DNA from: Patagioenas fasciata
Lineage: Eukaryota; Chordata; Aves; Columbiformes; Columbidae
Length of the DNA stretch: 64,000 bases
Assembly (NCBI RefSeq): GCF_037038585.1
Contig: NC_092560.1
Coordinates: 85,297,549 to 85,361,548 of the forward strand
Reading direction: 5' to 3'
The notes beneath the pieces were generated by a model, which ran no database searches, was not told where the DNA came from, and saw nothing but the letters and a program-made list of their open reading frames with translations. Of the stretch, positions 1 through 12,325 are shown piece by piece; the first letter of the stretch is position 1; the number at the start of each line of letters is the position of its first letter. Both the position numbers and the translations under genes were made by a program.

Positions 1-65
1 TGGATCTGTTTGGGATGGCGTTCCGCGCCGTGTTCAGCTGCATCCCCAGCCACACGCCGCTTTCG

Positions 66-172
66 GGCTGGCTCCTGCGCACCGTGGGCCAGCCCAGTTT
101 TGGACTGGCTCCTGCGCACCGTGGGCCAGCCCAGTTTTGGGCTGGCTCCTGCGCACCGTGGGCCAGGACGGG
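66..172. repeat. 37-bp tandem repeat, 3 copies
   Basis: The core GCTCCTGCGCACCGTGGGCC recurs at 71, 108 and 145, an exact 37-bp spacing. The copies differ at one or two positions (GGACT versus GGGCT). Confidence 0.9.
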
Positions 173-393
173 GTTCCCTTCCCGGCAGCGGGAATTCCCA
201 GCGGCGCTGCCCCCCGTCAGGCCCCTGAGCCTCCGCACAGCACCGCAGAGAAACAGCATCACCATTTCACATTTATCTCACCATCCTCTGTTCTGTCAGT
301 GGCATGGAAACGGCACCATCTCGTACTTAGAGTCACCGCAGGTCTTGTCTTGGTGGGGACACTCAGCAGAGCCTGACTTCAGCAGAGGTGTCC

Positions 394-519
394 TGTCCCC
401 AGCTTCCTCTGCCAGATGTGACCGCCCGTCCCTCTGAGTGCCAGCAGAAAAGACTCTGTCCCCAGCTTCCTCTGCCAGATGTGACCGTCCATCCCTCTGA
501 GTGCCAGCAGAAAAGACTG
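394..519. repeat. 63-bp tandem duplication, 2 copies
   Basis: AGCTTCCTCTGCCAGATGTG occurs at 401 and 464, and the flanking bases also match up to the shared CCAGCAGAAAAGACT. The copies differ by a few transitions. Confidence 0.9.
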
Positions 520-2071
520 CTCAGAACTAGAAATCAGACAAGCAAAAAATGTTTCTCTGGTACAGAAGTGCAAACACACTGAACCTTAGGTACCTTGAGA
601 CGTCGTGTTTCTGACAGAGTTGTAGGTGTTCGTTGCTGATGAAGATTTGCCTAGGGATCTTCCAGTGTCAGAGAAGGAGTTTGCTCTTCCGAGGGCTGTT
701 GAGTCGAGATCTGTGATCCCAGAAGAGCGTGTCCTGTATTGGCATTACCTGATCCTGGCAAGAGGAGGTCTCACTGCGTTCTGCTGGCTCTTCTTCCCTG
801 CACACCAGATGGAGATGAACGCAGGGACACCAGGAGAACAGTCCGCACGTGGTGTCCAGCCAGTCGGGACTGAGTTTCAGCCGGAAAGATCAACATCGAG
901 TCACGATCTCCTTTTCGAACAGAGCTGACATGCCGTCTCTTCTGCAGCACACGGTTCGGCTTTGAAAGCACCAGAGGAGTTTTCCTTCTCCTGGGTTTGT
1001 GGTTCTAGTGCATTAACATTTGTACCACAGGGAGTGCTAAAATACTTGAGGATAGGAACTGAATAGCTAAGGATACAGCGCTGCTAACACCTTGCCTTGT
1101 TTCAAAAGAAGTAAGCAACAAAAGCTGGGCTAAGCTTCTTCATCATTCTCCACAGCTTAGAATGGCATAATTGAGCTTCCCTCAAATATCACTAAACTTA
1201 AATAGGCGATAATTCCATGTACTTATCAAGCCCTTGTTCGTCGGTGGTTCCCCAGTTAGTGTTCCAGCGCCCTGCTCAGGTGTTTGGATGTGCAGAGCAT
1301 CGTATCTTCACGTCCCCTCTCCCCTCCCGCGCCCGTCGTCCCCCGTGCACACCCCAGCGTGCTGTGCGTGGCCGTTTCCCGGGGGCTGCGGGGAGGTAAA
1401 GCTGCGCTCTGGAAAGCAGACCTTGTGTTTCTGCACAAATACACGTCTGCAAATCCTAAAGAATCTGGGGGAGTCATGCTTTACTATACCTCGCTATCCT
1501 GGACTTATCGAATCTGTGGAGGAGAAAGGGCCGTTCAAATCCAGTGTGAAAATGTTTACATACCGTCCCGCAAGGGTGGTTCGGAGCTCAGAAACATCTC
1601 CCCCAGTTTCCCCTGGGAACATTGCGTCCCAGGCTAGCAGCACAGATACCTGGAGCCACATGAATAAGTGGAAATGACCGGAGATATTTTGTCTGTCAGA
1701 AGATACCTTTTAGTTTATTTTGGTTTAGTTTGTTCTGTTTTGGTTTGTTTTGTTTCATTTCTGAACAAGTAGGAAACGCTCGTAGAGGCACTGCAGTTTG
1801 CGTGGTGTGTTTGGAAGCAGAGTTGGGTGGTGCAGCCCTTGGACAAAACACTTGGCTGCTGTGCCAAGAACTGACGGGGCAGACACCCTGACTTGTCCCA
1901 AAGCCGGTCCCAGGTGTTTACGGAGATCGGTCTGTGCAGCAGCTTCCCGGCAGGTGTGATGGGGATGGCTGGCGTAGCCGGGCGGGCTCTGCTGCTCCGC
2001 CGCCGCCCTTTCCTGGCAGCCACATCAAAGGCGTTGGGCCTCACAGTTCTTGTGCTGGCTCAGGCACAGGT

Positions 2072-2223
2072 GTGTCCCTTGTCCCCTGTGCTCCCAGCCC
2101 CTTCCCAGTGTGTCCCTTGTCCCCTGCGCTCCCAGCCCCTTCCCAGCGTGTCCCTTGTCTCCTGTGCTCCCAGCCCCTTCCCAGCGTGTCCCTTGTCTCC
2201 TGTGCTCCCAGCCCCTTTCCAGC
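2072..2223. repeat. 38-bp minisatellite, 4 copies
   Basis: The units start GTGTCCCTTGTC and contain GCTCCCAGCCCCTTCCCAG. Four units with 38-bp spacing differ by single C/T changes. Confidence 0.92.
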
Positions 2224-5200
2224 CCATGCTGCTGCTGTCCTCTGGGTCCAGCTGTGGCGGCTCCCCGGGGGTTCCCGTCTCCACTTCTCACCCCGCACAT
2301 ACGGTATTTCTTTAAAGAGCTTATTACTTTGGTAGGCTTGACTATCATCTCAGGTAGAATAAAGAATGTGCTCCAGTAACACTGGGGGAATACTTCCCAG
2401 AAGATGCTGGCAAGAGCTTGCAGCGTTTCTGCTCTTGGCGTTGCGGGGTGGCCGAAGCGTTTCTCCGCACACGCGGCCCGGCGTCAGCAGGGACACGCTC
2501 TGCAGGGAACGCGGCCCCGGCAGGCTCAGCTGAGAGGCGAGCAGTCTGATCGATACGGCCGATGCTGCTGCAACAGATGCTGCCGCTCCTGCTGCCAGCA
2601 CAAAGCTGTGACGGTGCGCGTCGTCACAGCAAGGACCGAGTGGGGGACACGGGAGCCTTGCAGCTCAGGAAAACTCATCCCAGCTTCAAAAGGCGTTCAG
2701 CCAGAGAAATGCTTAGCTAGTCATGAATCCTCCGTGGCTCTGCAGCTCTGAGGGAGGATCTTGGGAAAACATAAATATGGAATGAATTCCTGAATTACTT
2801 TAATTGCTGTGGAGACAATGTTCTGAAACAAGAGGTGAAATACCCACTGCATCACCTAACAAAGGAAGTACAATTTCTCTCTAGCAAAATCTGTATTTAT
2901 CTAAAGCTTCCCTGGTTTTCTCAGCAGCTTAGGAATGCTGGACTAGTCCCACACTCTATTTAATACAGGATTGCATTTGGAAATGCTCTGGTTTGCAGAG
3001 CAGCGGTGCTCTCTGAGTCCAGGGTTAGTTACAGGCAAATAGCTCGTATCAACATGAAACATAAAAAGGGAAATTACAGATAGGAGTATTCAGTGGTTTA
3101 GGAAGAAAAGTGAATTGAATAGTGTCCATGAGGCCAAGAAGTTTAGGAGATGCTGTAAAGAAGTGTAAACTTACAGGAATAAGTAGTAAGTGTAGCTAAG
3201 GTTTTAAGTCGAGACAACATCACAGGTTTCACATAATGTGGTTTTGGCCATTTTCTGTTTGCCAGGTTAAGTGTCTCACCTCCCTGTGTAGCTGATGAAG
3301 CAAGGAATGTCCATGGGTGTAAGGGAGAGGTTGGGTGGGCTGAACTGATTCCTCTTCAGAGCCAGAATTCGCTCTTTTGTTGTGAAGAGCTTGTTTCCCG
3401 GGCGCTGAGATCCCAGCCTGGCCTTGGCCACCCCGTGCCCCGGCTGGGCCTGCACGCGTGGCCTTCGCTTCGTTATAAAAGAAAGATCATTTCTATTCTT
3501 CCGTTTTTGCAGGCATGCTCAGGAGAAAGACGTCCTTGCTCCAGGGGGCAAGATACCGAACTACAGAGGAGGCACAAACAAGCCCGGAGGAAAATAACTG
3601 TGGAGTCTGGAGAGTGCATTTCAGTGAAGCCTTAGACCTGTGGGACGGTGGCGGGATGCTGGGAATCTGAACCTGGAGCAGAAGTATGAGCAGTTCCTGC
3701 TTTTTCAGGGTGAGACTTTTCAAAATAATTTCAGTTTCTACACTTTGCACAATATTGAATCCCACTGTTTTCCTTTATTGTACTTTGCGCACATTTTGAA
3801 CCTGAGCATCCACTCAAACTCGTGCGCCCGCACGAGCTGTGTGAGTCACTCTTTGAACTTCGCTTGACCCGCAAGGATGAATATTGATCTTGCGTAACGT
3901 ATCTCTGGCAAGGAGTGCTATTTGCAGAAGTTTTTGCAGGAATTAGAAGAGCCTGGGATGCCCTTTGTAGGCTCGTTTCATACCGTGGCGTTTGACTCAC
4001 GACTCTGTAATCTGCTATCCTCTTCGTGGCTTTATGTACCTCTCACCCGCCTACATCTCAGATTGATTTTCCTCCTACTCACCCTTTTGCTCACTATGCT
4101 CCTCCCTGTTCTCCTCTCATCGCTTCATCTCGTTTTCCTCTGCTCTGCTTTGTTTGTTCCCTCTTCTCTCTTCTCCGGCGCTGGCCAAGGGTCCATGTGG
4201 ACTTTACAGCTGAGGGCGAGGAGCCTTTCTGGGCTCTGGACAGACGGACACTGAGCGCTTCCATGAGTATTTTGGTGTATGTGTTTACTGATCCTGCACC
4301 AGAACTCTATTGTAATGTTAATCCTAAGTAGCAAGACTTGTAGATGGCTTTTGTCAGCCTCACAGATCGGTATAGGGGATGGTGGTGGTTACAGCTGTCA
4401 CCAGACATCCCTGTGATGCTGCTAAAGGGCTTGTTTCTCATGGGCACAAGGTGCTTGGGGCTGAGAAAACCCACTGTGCGGGTGTTCAGAGATGGTGGCT
4501 CTTGAAAAGGGGCTGGGGAGGAATTGGGGGAGCCATCTCCAGTTGTGGCTCCTAAAGTACAGTTGCTCTCTTGGAACAAGGATTTGGTGCAATTGCCTTC
4601 TGCTTATGGTACATGAAAAAATCTGTTTAGAGTATACCCCATGTGTGTATCTCACGTTTCTTCTTTATTGAGAAACCAGCCTACAAACCTTGGAATTCAA
4701 CTACAGAGCAAAAGTGTCACACTGGGGTCAGAACACAATCCCTGGGAAAGACGAAGCTGGAGTAGAACAGTTCTCAGGCAGATACATCTAAATAAGCAAT
4801 GGATCAAAACTGATCGTACCTCATAGTCAAAACTTGGAATAGGTGAATCAAATCACAAATCATTTGGGTTTTTAAAATGTGTTCCATAATTAAATTCCAA
4901 ATGTACTCTAATATTCAAAAGAGTGTGTAATTTTGCAGCAACATACATCCTATTAGTTTAAATACGGAATCAAATGTCTTTGGGGAAGGTCTGTATAAAG
5001 AATACTAAAAAAGAAGGTATTTTAAATTAATTATTAGAGAGTTCTGAACCTGTGTTTGAAGAGACGCTGCTCACAAACCACCTGCGGTCTCTGGGAAGGC
5101 CAGGGTTTGGGTGCAGGTTTGTGATGAGAGCAGCGCTGGCGGCGCGGGGGGTCCAGCCGTGTCTGAGCTGCGGTGTCCGAGCGCAGCGTGCGCAGCCCCC

Positions 5201-6736
5201 GGCGCTCCTCTGCCGCTCACCCTCCAGCGCCTGGGGGACACGGGCGGGAGCGGCCCCGGGACGCCCCAAACGCACCCCAGCGAGGGTCTGGGTTAGACAG
5301 GCGGCGTGGGAAAACGGACGGGAAATACTTCAATCTGTTTCACACATCACCGATTTCACGGCATGCATCCCCGTTCCCTCGGCCTGCAAATGAACTGGTT
5401 ATAGAGACAACTCAACTAACATACAGAGGACTGATTCATTTTCATACTGCAATCACATTAATGACAATTTTATCCAAATACTTACAGGTTTCTTTTACAA
5501 GCTAGAATATTATTGCTGCAATATTCATTGCTACAGCATTCCCATGTTTTAAGGTTCTTTGAGAAGTTCATTTAATAAATGACGCTATTACAATTTTCTT
5601 TGGTTGAACGCACAGAAATTCTTAAAAGCAATATGAGACTAAATGGATGCAAACAGCTCATTAAGCACTAATATCTAAATGCCTCTGCTTGAGCTGATGG
5701 GATTTGTGCCAAATCCTGCCAGTGACTCCAAGGGCTGGGGCCTGATCTCCGGTCCCTTTGAGAGCGACGCTGTATTTTCTGTGCTCTCAGACCAGCTCTG
5801 TGCAGCCGGACAGAGAGGAGCTCAAGCGCTCCTTACAAAGCTTTGCTTTGCTGTAGCTGGGAGACGACTAAACCCTTTGGCTGCACAAACCCTACCGTAG
5901 GAATAATTGTGCTTCTCTTAATGTAGCATGCTTTATTCAAGAACGTGTATTTTCTGTTTGGGGCCATTCCCTGGGGGAAACCACAACGGGTCACTTGTCT
6001 CCGGATGGTCATAGCGCTGTGCGGATGAGGAGGAAGGTGCTGGAGCAGAGCGGAGCTGCCCAAGCGGGGTCTGTCGGGCCTGCCGCTGCTTTGGAAGCGA
6101 GTGAGGGACGGCCGTGGCTTCCAGAGCTCCCCCGGGCTGCTCCCCGCAGCGGGGAGAAACAGCTCTGAGGCCTTCCTTTAGTAAAAGTAATCCTTGTACT
6201 GTTTGCTCGGACCCCAGTGAGATCAGTTCCCGTTTACACCCATGTGTAACCTCAGCCAGGTCCTCACGCCTTCTCAGACCCCTGAGCTCTGCACAGGAGC
6301 AGCTGAACATAGGATCCCAGCACTGCCCCGAGAGCTGTGCTGGTCTGAGGCGGCCGGGACAGAAGACAGAGGAAAGGCTGGTTTCTCCGGGACGCAGAAA
6401 ACCAAACAGTCGAAACCAGAACGGTTTGCATTTCCACCTCACTTTTCACCTGAAGACCTCCCTGTGTCCTGGAAATGCTGCAGAGCCTCTGTTAGTATTG
6501 TCTGAATGTCCATACCCCAGATGAAGGCAGAGATATGGTAAAAGGCCATTGCTGCCATCCAGGGTGGAGATCAAACCTCTTTCTTTGTGGCAGGAAAGAA
6601 GATGGTGGGGCTGAAATTTCTTGACATTCCCCCTTGAAGTAGTTTGCATGTTATTAGTTGTATGTTTGTCCCATTTTACAGGGTCTGAAAGGTCATGTCT
6701 TGGGGATCAGTGCTGCTCCCCTGCATCTTCAGGCAC

Positions 6737-9277
6737 GATCATGTGGGGCTGAGCCTGCTGTGAGAACACAGGATTGTGGAAGAGATCCGCTTGGACTGAC
6801 CTGCCTTGAGTTCGATCACGTGGGGCTGAGCCTGCTGTGAGAACACAGGATTGTGGAAGAGATCTGCTTGGACTGACCTGCCTTGAGTTCGATCATGTGG
6901 GGCTGAGCCTGCTGTGAGAACACAGGATTGTGGAAGAGATCCGCTTGGACTGACCTGCCTTGAGTTCGATCATGTGGGGCTGAGCCTGCTGTGAGAACAC
7001 AGGATTGTGGAAGAGATCCGCTTGGACTGACCTGCCTTGAGTTCGATCATGTGGGGCTGAGCCTGCCGTGAGAACACAGGATTGTGGAAGAGATCCGCTT
7101 GGACTGACCTGCCTTGAGTTCGATCACGTGGGGCTGAGCCTGCTGTGAGAACACAGGATTGTGGAAGAGATCCGCTTGGACTGACCTGCCTTGAGTTCGA
7201 TCATGTGGGGCTGAGCCTGCCGTGAGAACACAGGATTGTGGAAGAGATCCGCTTGGACTGACCTGCCTTGAGTTCGATCATGTGGGGCTGAGCCTGCCGT
7301 GAGAACACAGGATTGTGGAAGAGATCCGCTTGGACTGACCTGCCTTGAGTTCGATCATGTGGGGCTGAGCCTGCCGTGAGAACACAGGATTGTGGAAGAG
7401 ATCCGCTTGGACTGACCTGCCTTGAGTTCGATCATGTGGGGCTGAGCCTGCTGTGAGAACACAGGATTGTGGAAGAGATCCGCTTGGACTGACCTGCCTT
7501 GAGTTCGATCACGTGGGGCTGAGCCTGCTGTGAGAACACAGGATTGTGGAAGAGATCCGCTTGGACTGACCTGCCTTGAGTTCGATCATGTGGGGCTGAG
7601 CCTGCTGTGAGAACACAGGATTGTGGAAGAGATCCGCTTGGACTGACCTGCCTTGAGTTCGATCATGTGGGGCTGAGCCTGCTGTGAGAACACAGGATTG
7701 TGGAAGAGATCCGCTTGGACTGACCTGCCTTGAGTTCGATCATGTGGGGCTGAGCCTGCCGTGAGAACACAGGATTGTGGAAGAGATCCGCTTGGACTGA
7801 CCTGCCTTGAGTTCGATCACGTGGGGCTGAGCCTGCTGTGAGAACACAGGATTGTGGAAGAGATCCGCTTGGACTGACCTGCCTTGAGTTCGATCATGTG
7901 GGGCTGAGCCTGCCGTGAGAACACAGGATTGTGGAAGAGATCCGCTTGGACTGACCTGCCTTGAGTTCGATCATGTGGGGCTGAGCCTGCCGTGAGAACA
8001 CAGGATTGTGGAAGAGATCCGCTTGGACTGACCTGCCTTGAGTTCGATCATGTGGGGCTGAGCCTGCCGTGAGAACACAGGATTGTGGAAGAGATCCGCT
8101 TGGACTGACCTGCCTTGAGTTCGATCATGTGGGGCTGAGCCTGCTGTGAGAACACAGGATTGTGGAAGAGATCCGCTTGGACTGACCTGCCTTGAGTTCG
8201 ATCATGTGGGGCTGAGCCTGCTGTGAGAACACAGGATTGTGGAAGAGATCCGCTTGGACTGACCTGCCTTGAGTTCGATCATGTGGGGCTGAGCCTGCCG
8301 TGAGAACACAGGATTGTGGAAGAGATCCGCTTGGACTGACCTGCCTTGAGTTCGATCACGTGGGGCTGAGCCTGCTGTGAGAACACAGGATTGTGGAAGA
8401 GATCCGCTTGGACTGACCTGCCTTGAGTTCGATCATGTGGGGCTGAGCCTGCCGTGAGAACACAGGATTGTGGAAGAGATCCGCTTGGACTGACCTGCCT
8501 TGAGTTCGATCATGTGGGGCTGAGCCTGCCGTGAGAACACAGGATTGTGGAAGAGATCCGCTTGGACTGACCTGCCTTGAGTTCGATCATGTGGGGCTGA
8601 GCCTACTGTGAGAACACAGGATTGTGGAAGAGATCCGCTTGGACTGACCTGCCTTGAGTTCGATCATGTGGGGCTGAGCCTGCTGTGAGAACACAGGATT
8701 GTGGAAGAGATCCGCTTGGACTGACCTGCCTTGAGTTCGATCATGTGGGGCTGAGCCTGCCGTGAGAACACAGGATTGTGGAAGAGATCCGCTTGGACTG
8801 ACCTGCCTTGAGTTCGATCATGTGGGGCTGAGCCTGCCGTGAGAACACAGGATTGTGGAAGAGATCCGCTTGGACTGACCTGCCTTGAGTTCGATCATGT
8901 GGGGCTGAGCCTGCCGTGAGAACACAGGATTGTGGAAGAGATCCGCTTGGACTGACCTGCCTTGAGTTCGATCATGTGGGGCTGAGCCTGCCGTGAGAAC
9001 ACAGGATTGTGGAAGAGATCCGCTTGGACTGACCTGCCTTGAGTTCGATCATGTGGGGCTGAGCCTGCCGTGAGAACACAGGATTGTGGAAGAGATCCGC
9101 TTGGACTGACCTGCCTTGAGTTCGATCATGTGGGGCTGAGCCTGCCGTGAGAACACAGGATTGTGGAAGAGATCCGCTTGGACTGACCTGCCTTGAGTTC
9201 GATCATGTGGGGCTGAGCCTGCCGTGAGAACACAGGATTGTGGAAGAGATCCGCTTGGACTGACCTGCCTTGAGTTC
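6737..9277. repeat. 77-bp minisatellite, 33 copies, no indels
   Basis: Units start at GATCATGTGGGGCTGAG and end at TGCCTTGAGTTC. The array is 2541 bp, exactly 33 x 77, with no insertions or deletions. Units differ mainly at two CpG/TpG sites: GATCAYGTGG, and CTGCYGTG. Five units (2, 6, 11, 15, 22) carry CACGTG instead of CATGTG. Unit 2 has GATCTGC for GATCCGC, and unit 25 has CCTACTG. The last seven units are identical at the two sites. No reading frame stays open across the array. Confidence 0.97.
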
Positions 9278-11752
9278 TGCCAGAAGCAAATTCCTGAGCT
9301 CTTCTGGATTTGAGGTAAGCAAACACATTCTCCTTTACAAAGATAGCATCAAATAGGTAGGGATAGTCCTAATAGTCATTATTTGTATAAAGTGACATGC
9401 ACTAGGAGGAGGGTTGGATGATCTAATTTGTCTTTCCTAGCTTCAGCTTTAATGATTTTCCCCATCAATCCCTACATTTCTCACGGAAGAAGTAGCAATA
9501 TATTCTACATTTCTTAGTAGACTGCCTGTGCTAACAAAGTAGGAGACGGCACTTCTCATGGGTTAATGCAATGGTCTTAAAGTGAAGAGTGTGTGTGCGT
9601 GCAAAATTTCAGCTTGGTCAGAAGCAATCACAAACGGTTCATCAAGATGGAAGTGGCTGTAGTATTTCAATTACTGGATCTAAACCAGGTACAACATAAG
9701 AAGAGAGATCAGATAAGGGTACACAAAACTTGTAGAAAGTCCTATCAGGTAAATCAAGATATACACGACTCCCCGATTATTTACATTGACCTAACGTGGA
9801 CTTTTCACAGCAATAGTGGAGCTCAGGATAACTGGGATAACTTGGATAGGCCTCTCCAGAGCTACTGTGCGGCCACTTGGTGCTGAGAACGGGAGAAGCC
9901 ATTCAGCACCCACAGACACAGCGGAGAAACCATTGTCACGTGTGACACGAACACTGATGTTACGAAACGCGACCTACAGGGAGATCTCCACCCCGACCCA
10001 GCGACATGCATGCCTGGCTTGGAATGCAAATGCACGGGTGGGGTGGTTGTGCTGATTGCCGAACGCTGCAGGAGCAGAGGAGAGGGCACTGAGATAAGCT
10101 GTGCTCCCGCCCGGTTTGCACACAGCAATGTCTCCCTCGGAAGGGGCTGCAGGGAGCGATTCAGGCGGCGCTTGCTGAGACACCATGAACAGGGAAGCTC
10201 TGTCTGCCGCCCGATGGTACAACACTATGCAAATCCGAAAATAAGCAAATTAGCCTATCTTGACTTCTTCTCATAAATGAAATAACCCACAATGCAGCCT
10301 TTTACCATTGTCTAAGTTCAAATAACACAGGTTTCCTCATTGATAGTCCTGCAGAGAATGAGCAGTTTAGGTGATGATCTGGAAACTGGTGTGAGACCTG
10401 AACTCCCACGTCCCTTTTGGCACGGGCTGACCCCCTTGGCCTTCCTTCCTCCTCCCCATGTGCAGAGCCCACAGGTGGCTGCTTTGGCTCTCGGAGCACT
10501 GCGCTTGTGTTGTTTCTCACCAGTGACAGGCAGCTTTCCCCGCACGTAGCTGGTATGTACTGTTCCAAGCGCTGCAGCACAGCTCCAGCATGGCAGGGGA
10601 AGGAAACCACTTCTCAGCTCTTCTGCACCAGCACAAGTACTGCTCAGGGGCACTGAGGTAAACTGGAACTGCTGAAATCTGCTGTCTCTGTTAATCAGAC
10701 GCGAGACGCCTGAAACTGAGAGCTGGAGGTGGATGAACACTGGAAACATTGGCTGGGGATTTTCACTGTGTCATGCCAGCCAAAAATCTCATTGCTGTGT
10801 CCTGGGCTTGGAATCCTCCCCTCGGCAAACATATTTCAAGCTTATACAGAGTGTACCACCATGGCCATGTGTCAGAGCGGCATCGTGCCAGTCCTCAAGG
10901 TGCTTCGCCAGCTTCGGCACAACATATGTGCTAAGAAAAGACATTAGCAGGGCAGCCTTCCTGGTGCTGCAAGTACCAGATCTGCAGCCAAGTCCCTTCT
11001 GTGGAAAGCTGCGGGGCTGTTGACACAGGATTGTGGTTGTCAGTGCTCCTGTTCCCAAACAGCCGGCCTGTAATGGGCTGGGACGGACAAAAGAGCTTGT
11101 GCTATAGCAGAACAGAAAGAAAAAGAGGACGGGATTAAAAAGGCAGGTGGCCTAAAAATCTATTAATAACACACGGGACAATAGAACGTGGTTGCACAAA
11201 ATCATAGCCTTGAGGCGCTGCCTATTAAGGTATGACAATGGCAAATAATGACTTTTGGGCAAGATTTATCGCAGCAGCTGAATAACTCTCCCAATATACA
11301 AGTGAAGCATTTGCCATAAAATGCAGGAGTCCAGCAGAGTTTTAAAACAAATCCTGGCTTGAGCATGGTGTATTTTCAGTCCTTAACCGTGTGCCTACCT
11401 CAGGACTTTATCACCTGTGTTCTCAATCAGGCTGTGGATCCACTGTAGCTAAAAACGTAGAAACGAGCCGCCTGTTTTAGAGGAGAAAAGCCTTTCATGT
11501 TGAAATTCAAAGCAGGAGAGAACTGAGATTCAGGCTGACTGCTAGAAGGGCAATAGCATCCAACAGCATCTTTTGATCTGTTCTCAGTCATAATGCGTTC
11601 AGCATGGTAATTTAGTACACAACTGATGAGACTGGCCGTATCTTAGACTTAGCCTAGAAATGATACATGGTACGTTGCAGAGAAATAAAAATGCTCCAGG
11701 ATCTAAAGCACAAATCCTTCCATCAGCAGCGTATGGCCAGACTGGAGAAGAG

Positions 11753-12325
11753 GACCAGAACAGCTCGGCACTGGGGACCCTGCCCGGCTGTGACATTACA
11801 GCCCGGTGACCAGAACAGCTCGGCACTGGGGACCCTGCCCGGCTGTGACATTACAGCCCTGTGACCAGAACAGCTCGGCACTGGGGACCCTGCCCGGCTG
11901 TGACATTACAGCCTGGTGACCAGAACAGCTCGGCACTGGGGACCCTGCCCGGCTGTGACATTACAGCCCGGTGACCAGAACAGCTCGGCACTGGGGACCC
12001 TGCCCGGCTGTGACATTACAGCCTGGTGACCAGAACAGCTCGGCACTGGGGACCCTGCCCGGCTGTGACATTACAGCCCGGTGACCAGAACAGCTCGGCA
12101 CTGGGGACCCTGCCCGGCTGTGACATTACAGCCCTGTGACCAGAACAGCTCGGCACTGGGGACCCTGCCCGGCTGTGACATTACAGCCCGGTGACCAGAA
12201 CAGCTCGGCGCTGGGGACCCTGCCCGGCTGTGACATTACAGCCCTGTGACCAGAACAGCTCAGCACTGGGGACCCTGCCCGGCTGTGACATTACAGCCCG
12301 GTGACCAGAACAGCTCGGCACTGGG
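11753..12325. repeat. 55-bp minisatellite, about 10.4 copies
   Basis: Units begin GACCAGAACAGCTCGGCACT and include CCGGCTGTGACATTACAGC. The first starts at 11753 and the eleventh, partial, at 12303, exactly 10 x 55 later. Most variation is at one site before the next unit (CCCGGT, CCCTGT, CCTGGT). Confidence 0.96.

Noticed and set aside
6810-9200. GAGTTCGATCA resembling a tRNA B box (GGTTCGANTCC)
   Set aside because: It recurs in every 77-bp unit without an A box, acceptor stem or terminator. No cloverleaf can be drawn.
9410-9470. GGAGGGTTGGATGATCTAAT as a CR1 3'-end relic
   Set aside because: It vaguely resembles the CR1 GGGTTGGACTAGATGATCT motif, but the match is short and lacks the terminal octamer repeats, so it is too weak to annotate.
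6737-12325. Resemblance of regular arrays to a CRISPR locus
   Set aside because: Units abut directly with no unique spacers between repeats, and there are no cas genes. The host is a vertebrate.
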